Origin: Coprinopsis marcescibilis
Taxonomy: Eukaryota > Basidiomycota > Agaricomycetes > Agaricales > Psathyrellaceae
Direction of reading: 5' to 3'
DNA length: 27,533 nt
Assembly (NCBI GenBank): GCA_004369085.1
Contig: ML210442.1
Coordinates: 1-27,533 of the forward strand
The notes beneath the pieces were generated by a model, which was given only the letters and a program-made list of their open reading frames with translations, did no database searches and was not told the DNA's origin. Shown here piece by piece: positions 11,501 through 23,841 of the stretch. Position 1 is the stretch's first letter. Each line of letters starts with the position of its first letter. The translations under genes were made by a program, and so were the position numbers.

Positions 11501-11660
11501 ACGATTCGGATGATATGATGCTTTGAGCGCTGAGCGCTGCTCTTTTATACTCTAGTTTCGATTCTCAGCCCAGCAGCCACATCGGTTATCCCACTATCAC
11601 AGTCAGCGCCACGGGCTGAAGCCACACTTCCCCCGATCTGTAAACTTCGGCTGGGCCAAG
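8523..11660. other. 3.1-kb gene-poor region
   Basis: This is the longest stretch without a supported gene. Frames are short and scattered. Two patches look mildly coding-like without a domain: the minus strand at about 9634-9389 and the plus strand at about 10900-11100. No terminal repeats, reverse transcriptase or transposase motifs were found by eye. It could hold relics of decayed genes or mobile elements. Its right end is the promoter side of the DUF6533 gene. Confidence 0.45.
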
Positions 11661-13784
11661 ATGTCGAATATCCCGTCGTGTGCCCCTCCTTTGACTCAAA
11701 AGTCTCTACCTAAATGTACCAGTGATACGAGCCTCAAAAGGTGGGCGCTCTCCTGCATCTTTCCATACGAGCAGGCACGTTAACCCTCTTTGTCACAAGG
11801 CTCGAGTTCAGCCTCCAATTCGCCAGTCTCGGTGAGTACTCTCCACATCTTCGTGTCGCGCATACGACTGGATCCTGGCTGACACTACGCATAGCCATCC
11901 TCTATTTCGACTACCTCCTCACGCTAGGCGACGAGATCAAATACATTTGGCTTCGGAAATGGAAGATGTCGACATTATTCTACTTCTTTTGCCGCTATGC
12001 TCTCGTGGCGAACGTTCTGTACATGTTGGCGATATCGGAGGACATAACAGGAGTCAAGGTGAGGTGCTAGTTCGTCACCAGTATGTTAGTCTAACCCATT
12101 TCGATAGTATGCATCTATCACAGCACTCCCATAAGAAGTACTGACAAGCGTTGCTCCTTGGGTACCATCTAGCTGTAACACCGGCTACATCATCTGCGGC
12201 GTTCTCAGCATCCTTGGACACATTGGCATCATAGGTGTGCTGTCTGCTGATTCCATCTCTATCGGGACCTAATCCTGCCTCGCTGTAGCTGTCTGGACTC
12301 TGCGAACATGTGCGGTCTACAACAACAATAAGTACCTGCTGGCGTTCTTCACAGCATGCGGCGCCAGTGTTATCATCCTGCTCATCGTGAGTGACATTTC
12401 TTGCTTGACCGTCCAGTGTTCCTGCTTTTTGAGATGTTAACATTGGTTTATTTCCAGTATCGAGCTCCTTTTATACGATGCAAAGGCGCACGAGATATGT
12501 CCGCGTATGTCTTTTTTATTCTTCCGTGCGAACCACACCTGACGGATAGTCGGCGGATATTCTTGGAAATAGTGGTACGTCTGTGGTTCCATGACATCTT
12601 TTGCCCCCAGTTTCTAATGGATCATTAATCATTCCTCAGTACTCGGTGCCAATGGAGCTATTATGCTATTCATCGAAATTTTCTCCTTCCTCCTCGCAGG
12701 ATGGAAGGCTCTGAAGATGATTCAAGAATCAAAGCGAGCGAACGCGGTTAAGACAGCGGATGATGCGCAGAACCAGCAGAAAAGAACTCTCTACGATATT
12801 ATCCTTTCACAGGGTATGTCTTCATCAAATGTCGATTTTAATGAGTTATTCACATTCACGCTGGTAGGCATCTGGTACATCTTGTACGCGTCTCTCTGCC
12901 GGCCCTTAGTACTTGTCCTCTCGGCTAATCCATGCTATTATTAGCGCCGTCTCCGCCATTTCCGCTGCTCAGATGATTCTGAACTTTGTACGTGGACCGT
13001 TTTTATTTGACTAGGATCTGCGACTAACGAATCTCTGATAGACATACGTATGTCCCAACACTGTATCTCTTCTCATGACTCGTCGTAACCTCTGTTTTCA
13101 TAGAAAACCGGTTTTATTTCGCGATTGTTGAACGGGTTGAAGCTCCCGTAAGTGCCAACGTCCAAAGTCCTTCGAACTTTCAACTGACGACCGTTTGGTA
13201 CATCCTTAAAAGGCTCTCAGGATTCCTCACTGCGCGGTTTGTTCTCAAACTGAGAGCATACAGGCCAATGGATCCACGTCCCAACGCTGCCCATACGACG
13301 ACAGGAACTGGCACAATTCCTCCTCTTCAATTCCAAAGAGCGTCGATGCTCAACGAGTGGGCAGGAGATATAAAGAATGGGCGTAGGAACAGTGCAGACT
13401 CGATGTTCGACGACGACCACTCGAGTGGACCCTCCGGCATGAGGATGGAGAAGATCCAGCTCAGCGACAAGGGAACAGTCACCGACACGCTTCACTCAAA
13501 TAGCACCTCGACGAAGAGAAGGCGCAAACATGCCGATGAGGAGTTCAAGATTGGAGATACCCTGGACTTGAAAGCGAAGGCGAAGGGCTCGGATGATGCA
13601 TTGGATATCTCTCACATTCGTACTATCGGCAGGTGTGTACTCTATGGTCTATTTGTCTACATACATTCCTGAAGCTGATTTGGAATCTTCTCCGCCGAAT
13701 AGCGGATTCAACTCGGACATCAGCTCACCCAGCCCCATGGACTTTGCGGACGCTGATAATTTAAAGCACCGCCGCAAAACCTAA
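11661..13784 (+). CDS. DUF6533 domain multi-pass membrane protein
   Basis: Fourteen exons give 433 residues: 11661-11715, 11775-11831, 11895-12063, 12173-12234, 12289-12386, 12458-12504, 12550-12578, 12640-12813, 12868-12883, 12945-12987, 13042-13047, 13104-13147, 13213-13632, 13703-13784. The DUF6533 signature runs from about residue 38: ILYFDYLLTLGDEIKYIWLR, then FYFFCRYALVANVLYM. Conserved later pieces are SCNTGYIICGVLSILGHIGI, VWTLRTCAVYNNNKYLLAFF, CKGARDMSA and PLSGFLTARFVLKLRAYRP. About six or seven hydrophobic segments are followed by a polar, Ser-rich tail of roughly 170 residues. The family is greatly expanded in Agaricomycetes, resembles seven-helix proteins and has no known function. 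Least certain are exon 1, the 5' splice site at 12064 (GTGCTA), the one at 12579 (GTCTGT) and the last intron. The end is supported by the stop at 13782 and an AATAAA at 13877. Confidence 0.82.
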
Positions 13785-14315
13785 GCGCCCAGGTCGTAAG
13801 AGTGTTCGACTTCTGCTGCCCCTAGTTCGCCTCCCGTTACTTGTATGCTATCCTATTTATTTTCGATTTTAAGAAGAATAAACTGTATTTGTACTTTTTT
13901 GGCGGGTCGGAATGTGTGGAAACGAGGCCGTTTGAGATAACTTGGACTCGGAAGTTCCAAAGCCTTTTTGGGTTGCAAGCATGCTGAGCTTCCTTCAGGG
14001 TCCAGGGACACTATCCTCGATCTGGGTACAATGCGGTGTGGTTTCCCCGTAAATCTGCGCCGTGGCCCTGGAGGTTTTACGTGTATCCAAACAGGTGCGT
14101 TTTTACGTCCGCTTGCCAGGACATATCTTTACGTTTGCGGTTTATTTGACAGGGTATATCAAAGGCTTGTGATGTGGGCAATTTCTTCATGATAATTTCT
14201 CCCATATCTATCATCGTCGCCTACTACTTTCTCAACCATCCTCTGTGCTCCTCGAACCATGTTCTCTGTTCGGGAAATAAATATGACTGGGTACTCTAGC
14301 ATCCATAGAAACCAA
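13785..14315. other. Intergenic between DUF6533 gene and MYND gene 1
   Basis: It contains the 3' flank of the membrane-protein gene and the promoter of the first MYND gene. No coding frame with a recognisable motif was seen, and no clear TATA box close to the MYND start. Confidence 0.5.
13877..13882 (+). terminator. Putative polyadenylation signal of the DUF6533 gene
   Basis: A canonical AATAAA lies 93 nt after the stop codon, in an A/T-rich stretch. Fungal poly(A) signals are loose, so this is only suggestive. Confidence 0.35.
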
Positions 14316-16541
14316 ATGGTACGTCATACGGCCTAGCTGATATCACTTTCGAAGGGCTCATGTTCGTCTTAGAAAGCCCTCACGGACAAGTGCGGTGTCG
14401 TCGAACGCGTGTCCCGAAACTGGCCCAGCGACATTAGTGCAGAAAAACTCGAATTCTTTGCGTCTCACCTCAGTCCAAGCGACCTCCCAACCCCCGAAGA
14501 GTTTCGACAGGCTTTCCACCTTGCGTACAACCGTGTTTCGCTCGCGCTCTCCTGCCTGGATAAAATCGTCGCTGGACACAGGCAGGTTACCCTGATTCAG
14601 AACGGCCCACTTCTCCTGCAGTTCCGACAGCGCTACTACCAAGAACTTACCCATTGGTGCTGCTTCATCATGCAGAACATGACCACTATCTGGTCGACCC
14701 CTTGCGAGGCAGCCAGGGCCGCTGTTGCGACAGTGATGTCCGTTTACGCTCTGTACATTGCCTTGGAGGACGCCCCTCTTGCGGAGCTCACCATTCAAGA
14801 CAGAGCAAACGTCGAAGCGATCCTCGCCGTCTTCACGTTCCGATCAGGAGGAACGACATGGGAGGCATCCGATCTACCTCACTTCATCCCTAATACCCCG
14901 GGTGGATGCCCCAACCTCAAGCTTTTGTTGTCTATTGCGCGGTCTAACGGAGCCCGGAAGCCATCGACTCACCTTTTCGATATAGTCAGCCACCCCGATA
15001 CCACTGTGATGGTCTGTGACTCTCTCATGTCCCGATTGGAGATACTAGGCAGAATGGCGAGAAGGACCGCCAGCGAGAGCGACGAGGCAATCGTCGCTCG
15101 AGGATTTCAGCAGGTCTTCACCGTCATGTATTCGTTCTGTGAGAGTACCCCCTTCCTCCAAAATTTACTCCAATCCGCGGCTCTTGGACGAAAGCTCAAG
15201 ATCATGGAAGATTACTTCGCTCGCAAGAAGAACGGTCCTTTCTCCAAGGGAGCAGTGGAAGTCCTTTTAACCGCCAGTTACCTTCTATGGCGCTGGGGCT
15301 TAGAGCTGAAGCCTGCTGCCGCGATGAACAACGCGACAATTTGTTTGATAAACGCCGGGTTCCTGCGTAACCTCATGAACTTCACCACCCATCGCCACGC
15401 TCCCGACTTCTCCATCCCCATCGAATCGCTCCTCAGCGCAATTGGGGCGCATTCCGTCTCACCTATGGTGATGAGAGCTCTATCCAAGGTCGTCAAAGGA
15501 GAGTTGGAGAACGAGCTTATGTCTATCCAGAAGCAGAATGGACCGCTGAATGATGCGATTATTCCTCGATGGACCTCGTTCTTGAACGAAGCAAAGTTTT
15601 TAGCCAAGGCGTCGTCTCTGAAGGTTATCAAGAACAACCTGGGCCATTGTAGCAACATCAGCGTGAGTAATCATCCTTTGCGACTCAGCCTTGCGGCGAT
15701 ACTGAGCGACCTCTAGTGCCCCAACAAGCCTGGTCCGTTACAGGTGCAGTTCTGTGATCAATGCCACACCCTTTGCTATTGTTCGCGGGAGTGCCAGAGG
15801 AACGATTGGACCGAACGTCACCGTTTCGAGTGCGAGCCGTCTAAAGACCTCTATCGAGGCAAGTCATCTAGTTCTCATCGTTCTATCCTAGTCTGATCCG
15901 GAGTCGTCGATGTCTCATTGTCATCTCTAGAGCTACGAAGTAACGATATGTGGGTCCTCCGCTCGATGAGGAGGTTCTACTTCTCGGTCGTCGAGAGCTT
16001 GTTCAATCGAAAGTGGACCGAGATGCTCGCAACGATTCCTCGCGTGGCACTTGAGCAACTGTTCCAGGGTCAGGTTATCATGATCTTCGATGCACATCGG
16101 TTTCCCGCCAATGGATACACTGCCAAGGCCGCCGACTATACCCAACACCATCCCGAGCTTTTAGTTAGCCCCTACCTCCAGAGGACAGAGGATCTCTTGT
16201 TCGAAGTTAGCTCTGACCTATTCTCGACCGTCAAAATCGCAGAGGGCCGTTTCATATTCACCGCCGATGTCATACTTTACGTCCTGGTGAGGCTGGAACT
16301 TCACTTCTCGGGACCAGGTGAAGATAACTCTTATCGCCTTACGACTGGCATGATCCGCATGGGGTACGTTCCAAACAATTCTGTCAGTGTTGCTCGAACT
16401 AATCACACGTATGTCGCGATTCCAGAAGTCGAAAGTCTGAAATACCAGTCTAGGTGGCTGGATCCAAGGAATCCTAGAAGTTCGCGTACGAGGTTGAATG
16501 GAACGCTTGCGAGTATTGTACATATAGGGGCTTATATTTGA
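14316..16541 (+). CDS. MYND zinc-finger protein 1, 681 aa
   Basis: Four exons, 14316-14318, 14373-15662, 15717-15858 and 15931-16541, join in frame. The first exon is only the ATG, followed at once by a GTACGT intron. A long alpha-helical N-terminal region (about 1-425) precedes a MYND finger with all eight ligands: Cys427, Cys432, Cys444, Cys447, Cys453, Cys457, His466 and Cys470 (CSNISC, FCDQC, YCSRECQRNDW, HRFEC). A helical C-terminal part of about 200 residues follows. MYND fingers bind zinc and usually mediate protein contacts. This mushroom-expanded architecture has no assigned role. The third intron is GC-AG (AG|GCAAGT...CTAG, 15859-15930). The next locus is a damaged paralogue. An alternative start, GTG at 14409, is rejected because an intron ends exactly at the upstream in-frame stop. 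The last 30 residues are less certain. Confidence 0.86.
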
Positions 16542-17569
16542 CGCGAATCAACCACGTGAACACGCGTTCGATAACTTTGATTGCATGATCAATGGCCGCT
16601 CGTAACGGCCCGTTCGTATCTGCGAGTTTGGATAATACTTTCGCAGGATTTTCTTTCTCGGACCACTTTGATCCACTCGGCATCGCATCCTCAAAGGGTT
16701 TCGATCTCATACACAGTAGAACCTGTGATAATCCATACTCCCTCCATGGACAGGAAAGTATGGTTTATTGGCGATGGTGGGTTATGGGTTATCACAGGTC
16801 AGTTTCAGTGAAATCTAGGTTTGGTTGCCTCCAAAAGGTATGGGTTATGACAGGTTTGACCATACGACAGCCGTGTCGCACTGCGCAGATAGGGCGGCAC
16901 ATTGTCTCGCTGCGCCGCTGCCCGATAATCGAAACACGACAGTGACTCGTAGTGGAAGTCCGAAGTGCATTGTCGCAACGAAAAGATATCTCTACCCTCG
17001 ATTTGGCTAGTGTAGGTGGACCCCGATCCGTCACACTTGACAAAAATGAATTTTTCGTCCTCGTCGTCGAAATGCATAGTTTGGCCTCCGGCGAACGTGT
17101 TGCACATCGCCCAACAAGGTTTCGGAGGAAGACAGATTCAAGTTCTTCGGCTAGAGTAATTCGTGGCGCTACTCGTGTATGACTTTCTGGGTGGTTTACA
17201 AACCGGTAGCGAACGACGTCAACAGGGTCGACAAGGTTTTGGGGTTGTTCACACTTTTACCCAAAACCAAAGTCCATGCAGTTCCCCGGAAATGTCTAAC
17301 GACAGCAAATTTAACCTAAATAGCAATAGTATTATGTAGGCGTAAGGATCTAAGGTTGCGTCAACCCCAAATGTATCTAAAACAATTATTTCTAGGCCAG
17401 CCAATTTCCTCTCCTTCAATTCTCCGGACTTTGCCGCGTCGGAGTCTTCTCATTTCTTCTCGATCATCAGCACATCTGCCACAGCTATTCCGCGTTGCTT
17501 AAAAAGTCAACTTCTTCTTATTACTCAACCACTGTCGCTGGCTGTGGCTCCCTGAAGGACTTCACGAAT
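16542..17569. other. 1.0-kb intergenic region between MYND loci
   Basis: No supported gene. It contains three copies of a 17-bp motif (described separately). Overlapping minus-strand frames between 16792 and 17107 have no known motif. The right end, about 17410-17560, is C/T-rich and probably was the promoter and leader of the paralogue. Confidence 0.5.
16721..16855. repeat. Three copies of a 17-bp motif, one inverted
   Basis: The motif TATGGGTTATCACAGGT is at 16783-16799. A copy with one change (G for C) is at 16839-16855. An inverted copy, also with one mismatch, is at 16721-16737. The inverted and first direct copies could form a hairpin with a loop of about 45 nt. No gene explains them. 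Confidence 0.7.
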
Positions 17570-19281
17570 ATGGACGAATTTGTAGGTGTCTCGATGATAG
17601 TATAGGCCGCGATCTCTGCGTTGACACTCATTTTCAGCATCGTGTCCGTATCCCGGACAGTCTGAGATCATTCAAAGAAGAAAAATCTCAATGACACCCA
17701 TTCACGGTTGAGCAATTTGACATCTATGCTTCACATCTTGAACCGGCAAACTGTCCGACATTGGAGGAATTGAGCGCTTCTCCAGGTTCATTTCGGGCGA
17801 TGTATGCCACCACCCGCTTACAATTGGATTTGCACTCACTGGCAAAGATCTACCACGCGCAGGACGTCTTATCCAGGGAATGGAGCTACGACACCATACA
17901 CACCGTATATCGGCGGCATCTTTCATCTCTTACCGCTTGGAGCTCGTTTATCGCAAACAACGTAATGAAGATCTGGCCTGTACCATGCGACGAGTCTTTC
18001 GAAGCGTACCAAGTAGCGCTGGCAACTTTCGGCAATCTTGCTGACATAGACCAATCACTTACTCCACTGGTACTCCAGGATGAAGCCAACGTCAAGGAGA
18101 TCCTGTCCTTATTCACATTTCGTCTGGGGACACCAGGCACCACTTGGGACAAGGCGAGAGGTGTACTTTTTGAGCTGCCGAAAGGCTGCCCCAGCATCGT
18201 ACTACTACAACAAGTAGTCTTGGGCCGTGGAGTACCACTGAACTATCTTTGCAATCTCCTCCAAGACCCACAGACCGCCATGGACGTTTGTGAAGCTTTC
18301 CTTTCCCGGTTGATGATCCTCGGTCAGCTAACGCGAGAGGCCAGCAGTAATGCCGATTCAGATCAGGCCTTGTCGAACACAATCAACCGGATCTACACGA
18401 ATATCTACGGCCTTTGCTCGAACAATAGCTTCTCCGAAATGATGATCCAGACTTCGGCCCTTCAAGTTCACCTTCCGGTCATCCGGAATTACGTCGCCTC
18501 CAATGGACATCGCAGTATCAGAGCCCTGGAGGAGGCACTGTCCGCCATCGAGATTATCTGGAATTTGCCGATGGAGCAGGAGGGGGTAATGCAACATGAG
18601 TCTTTTGTCCGACTTTTGGATGTGGGGTTCCTCCAACAATTAGCAGAGATCACACGCCGCGATCTTGATTCGAACCTCAGCGACAAACTCGATGGCTTAT
18701 TGTCAGATATTGCCTCACATTCTATCTTCCCTTTGATACAGAGGGTGCTCTCAAAAATCATACGCGCGAACGGTGAAGATAAATTCTCTTTCAAGCCAGG
18801 CGGAGGCGCATCTGCATGGAGTGCCTTTTGGGAAGAAATCAGGTTCATTTCCAAGTCTGCATCTCCCAAGATTATCAAACCCGACAGGGATTTAGGGTAC
18901 TGCAGTTATATGAGAGCGAGTCTACGACACAATCCCGATTAAACGATACACTGAAGCATGGAACACCCTGACAGACATTTATTGCGGGCAGCACCTAACC
19001 TGCAGCAAAGAGTGGATGATTTCAAGACGGAGGCGACATCGGGACTGTCAGGAAAGACCAAGATAGTTGAAGCTATAGTCCAGTACTGTCCCGGAATGCT
19101 GATTCTCTTGATGGCCAAGGTGGAACTGCAGTCAGAAGCGTCGGATTCGTGGCGCATTGGGTGTGGTCTGATTAGAGTTTCGTGCGTCCTCTTTATGTTT
19201 TCCGCTATTGATATATCCTCACAACCATGCAATAAAGCGCCATACCTCCCGGAGAGATCAAAATTTGGGTTGATTGACTGA
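17570..19281 (+). pseudogene. Decayed tandem paralogue of MYND protein 1, zinc finger deleted
   Basis: An open stretch from 17695 to 18942 aligns by eye with the N-terminal scaffold of MYND protein 1. Matching blocks are FTVEQFDIYASHLEPANCPT against ISAEKLEFFASHLSPSDLPT, VPCDESFEA against TPCEAARAA, and VLQDEANVKEILSLFTFR against TIQDRANVEAILAVFTFR. A plausible start, ATG at 17570 with an intron at 17582-17639, runs into an in-frame TGA at 17692-17694 just before the conserved block. At the other end the frame reaches LGYCSYM, where the intact gene has LGHCSNIS and the finger begins, and then stops at 18940. No finger follows. A C-terminal remnant appears in another frame at about 19060-19200 (VELQSEASDSWRIG and GLIRVSC, against LELHFSGPGEDNSYR and GMIRMGY). 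The finger and several hundred bases after it are gone. A shortened protein of about 400 residues might still be made, but the simplest reading is a pseudogene. Confidence 0.78.
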
Positions 19282-19585
19282 ATATGGGTGTATTCGGGAA
19301 CTAGTACGTTTGAAGCGTTTTATGATACGGTTTCACATATGATATCAAACAGAGGAGAGGGATGAGAAGTATGGTCCATGCGAAGCTAATTCAAAAGGCA
19401 CAGGGGGTGATTTCGCGCAGTGGATACCCGTTCTTAATGCTATTCTCCCAGTGCACACTGGCAGACGTGTCCGAGTCAAGCCCCTAACCTGTAATTGGAG
19501 CGGAGTTGCGTCCATTCGGCACTTGCCGAGCCGAAAGCAAGATTACCCCACAAAATCCCCTGTCTTCCTTCGAAGTTCAACCACG
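19282..19585. other. Short intergenic gap before MYND gene 3
   Basis: About 300 bases with no gene of their own; presumably the promoter and leader of the next MYND gene. No clear TATA box is visible. Confidence 0.5.
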
Positions 19586-20666
19586 ATGGTTAAAAACGTT
19601 CTCATACCGCGATGTAGCTACTGCAATTCCGACCACGAACCCGACCTTCGTTGCAGTGCTTGCAAAGTGACTCGATACTGCAGCTCGGAACATCAATCCA
19701 GCGACTGGGGCCGTCATAAATCTACCTGCCACACGATCAAACGTTGTCGACGTGCCTTGGACGTGGAAGACACCAAGCTGCGCAACGATGATGGAGGGGG
19801 AGGAGGGTTTGGTTGGGCTTTTCCTTTTGAAAATTACGTCGGCCATTTCTGGGGCGTATAGTAAGTGTTTTAAATCGAGAAGAATTGGGCGTAGCTGACA
19901 GAGTGGCAGCTCGACTCGACCGTACATGCGAGCGCGGTTCAATTTGGTTGCAGAGATAGTGAAGGTCAACACGCATGACGCTGCCACTGCCGCACTTGGC
20001 CACCTGCTAGACATGCTGAGGCTTTGTCGTGGTGACAACCAGGGTGTCAGGGACCTCGTTCCCGCTCTTTACCTTCGCCTCAACCGGGACCAAGAGTGCT
20101 ACGACTTTTCTAAATGGTATCAAACCGAGGGAATACGAGGCGACTACAACTGGGGTGATATGAACTTGGGCTTTTTGGACCTCAAGAACGAGGACGTGAT
20201 GGAGAGTGCTGCGGTCTTTTGCGACCAGTGGGGTACGAGCCATGCCATCCCCGTCACCTTGATGAAAGTGCGAATGCTGCTCGACCTTCGTGACTTGGCT
20301 ACGGCTTCGGCCTTGCTGGAGGTACCGAGCCTCAATCCCGATGCAGTTCGCTCCATCCAGGACCACCTGGATTTCAGGAGCCCGATTTGGAAGGCTCGAC
20401 CGGAGCTTCTTGCGCCTGACGGATTGGAAGAGAAGATTAGGGTTCTCGAGCAGCAGACCGACGATCTTTTCAAGTCTGTCAACAAGGGCAACGAGTACTT
20501 CTGGAAGAGCATCTTTGATTACGAGAAGTTGTCCCAAACTCCGCCGCATTCATATTCGAATGGAACTCGAGAGGAGAACGTCCTGTTGTTGATGCATAAC
20601 GGACGGGCTTGGGACGAGACGGAGGGGGCAATGGGTTGGGTTCTCGACAAGCTGAAAAGCTCGTAA
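19586..20666 (+). CDS. N-terminal MYND zinc-finger protein, 343 aa
   Basis: Two exons, 19586-19860 and 19910-20666, are separated by a 49-nt GTAAGT...CAG intron. The MYND finger sits at the extreme N-terminus: Cys10, Cys13, Cys23, Cys26, Cys32, position 36, His44 and Cys48 (RCSYCNSD, LRCSACKVTRYCSSEHQSSD, WGRHKSTC). Position 36, normally the sixth ligand Cys in the YCSxECQ pattern, is His here. After the splice comes STRPYMRARFNLVAEIVKV, typical of mushroom MYND proteins with a helical, TPR-like body. A helical region (about 100-310) and a short C-terminus follow. The scaffold differs from that of the two MYND loci upstream, so this is a distinct subfamily rather than a third tandem copy. The protein probably mediates protein-protein contacts, but no specific role can be assigned. 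The ATG was chosen because it is just upstream of the finger. Confidence 0.9.
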
Positions 20667-21416
20667 ATTGTAATGGACTCGAGCGTGGAGAGGTATGTGC
20701 GTATTCGACTCATGGGCTGGCCATTCTCTCAAGATTCAGCACTAGATTCTTTCGGGTCAACGTCCATAGCAGCCACACCCCCAATATAGTGTTGACATTC
20801 TCAAAAATTTCTGTCTGCATTCCGAAAGAATTGAGACTTGCATGCGGTGGTATCCCTCCCTGGTAACTCCCCTTCAAGTCGTCTTTTGCGGTCACCATTT
20901 TGAGTTTGAAATCCACGCTTGATCTTCTCCATTAGCGCCGGCATATCGCAGCTGGAACGACATTTAACGTTTGTCATACCCCGGGTCCTTCCACCCTGCG
21001 GAACGTGATTAGCCTCGACGGATGATCTTCAGTATCAATGTGCCGTGAAATGTACCATGTGGATCTGAAACTACATATCCTCTCTGAATAACGACGAGGG
21101 AGCTGTCGCCAGCATCAGACGTCGTCACATTAGATCACCCCCAGTGTCTGGCACAGCGGGTATGTAAGATTTTCAGTCTCAATTCTTGGGTTTCCCAAAC
21201 CTCTCCAAGCTCCAACCCTAGCGAGCATTCCCTCGGGGCTCGAATACATGCAACACATGCGATGTTCAACTCTCTCAAAACCTGCTGAATGTGTATTACG
21301 ATACACGCTTACATGGTACATTCATTCTACTTTTGATCTAAAATCTAGGTCGAACGTTCACGGGCAAATGAGCTGAACGACTAACTGACTAGAACATCTC
21401 CCAATGCTCGTAACGT
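20667..21416. other. Intergenic between convergent MYND and ACH1 genes
   Basis: Shared 3' flank of two convergent genes. No coding frame with a motif. A 12-bp inverted pair (21049-21060 and 21311-21322) encloses 250 bp, without target-site duplications; probably chance. Confidence 0.5.

Positions 21417-23841
<2,425 letters not shown>

Noticed and set aside
12059..12172. Two-intron alternative with a 14-nt exon (12124-12137) in the DUF6533 gene
   Set aside because: It needs a 35-nt intron. A single 109-nt intron from 12064 gives the family-like SCNTGY junction, though its donor is unusual.
14409..15716. Reading MYND protein 1 as starting at GTG 14409
   Set aside because: The frame continues upstream to a splice acceptor at 14372, and a good ATG plus donor exists at 14316-14320. 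Non-ATG starts are not expected in a fungal nuclear gene.
20007..20549. 180-residue open frame on the minus strand
   Set aside because: It lies antisense to the second exon of MYND gene 3 and has no motif or splice context.
21049..21322. 12-bp inverted repeats as MITE ends
   Set aside because: No target-site duplication, and a 12-bp inverted match at such distance is expected by chance in a window of this size.
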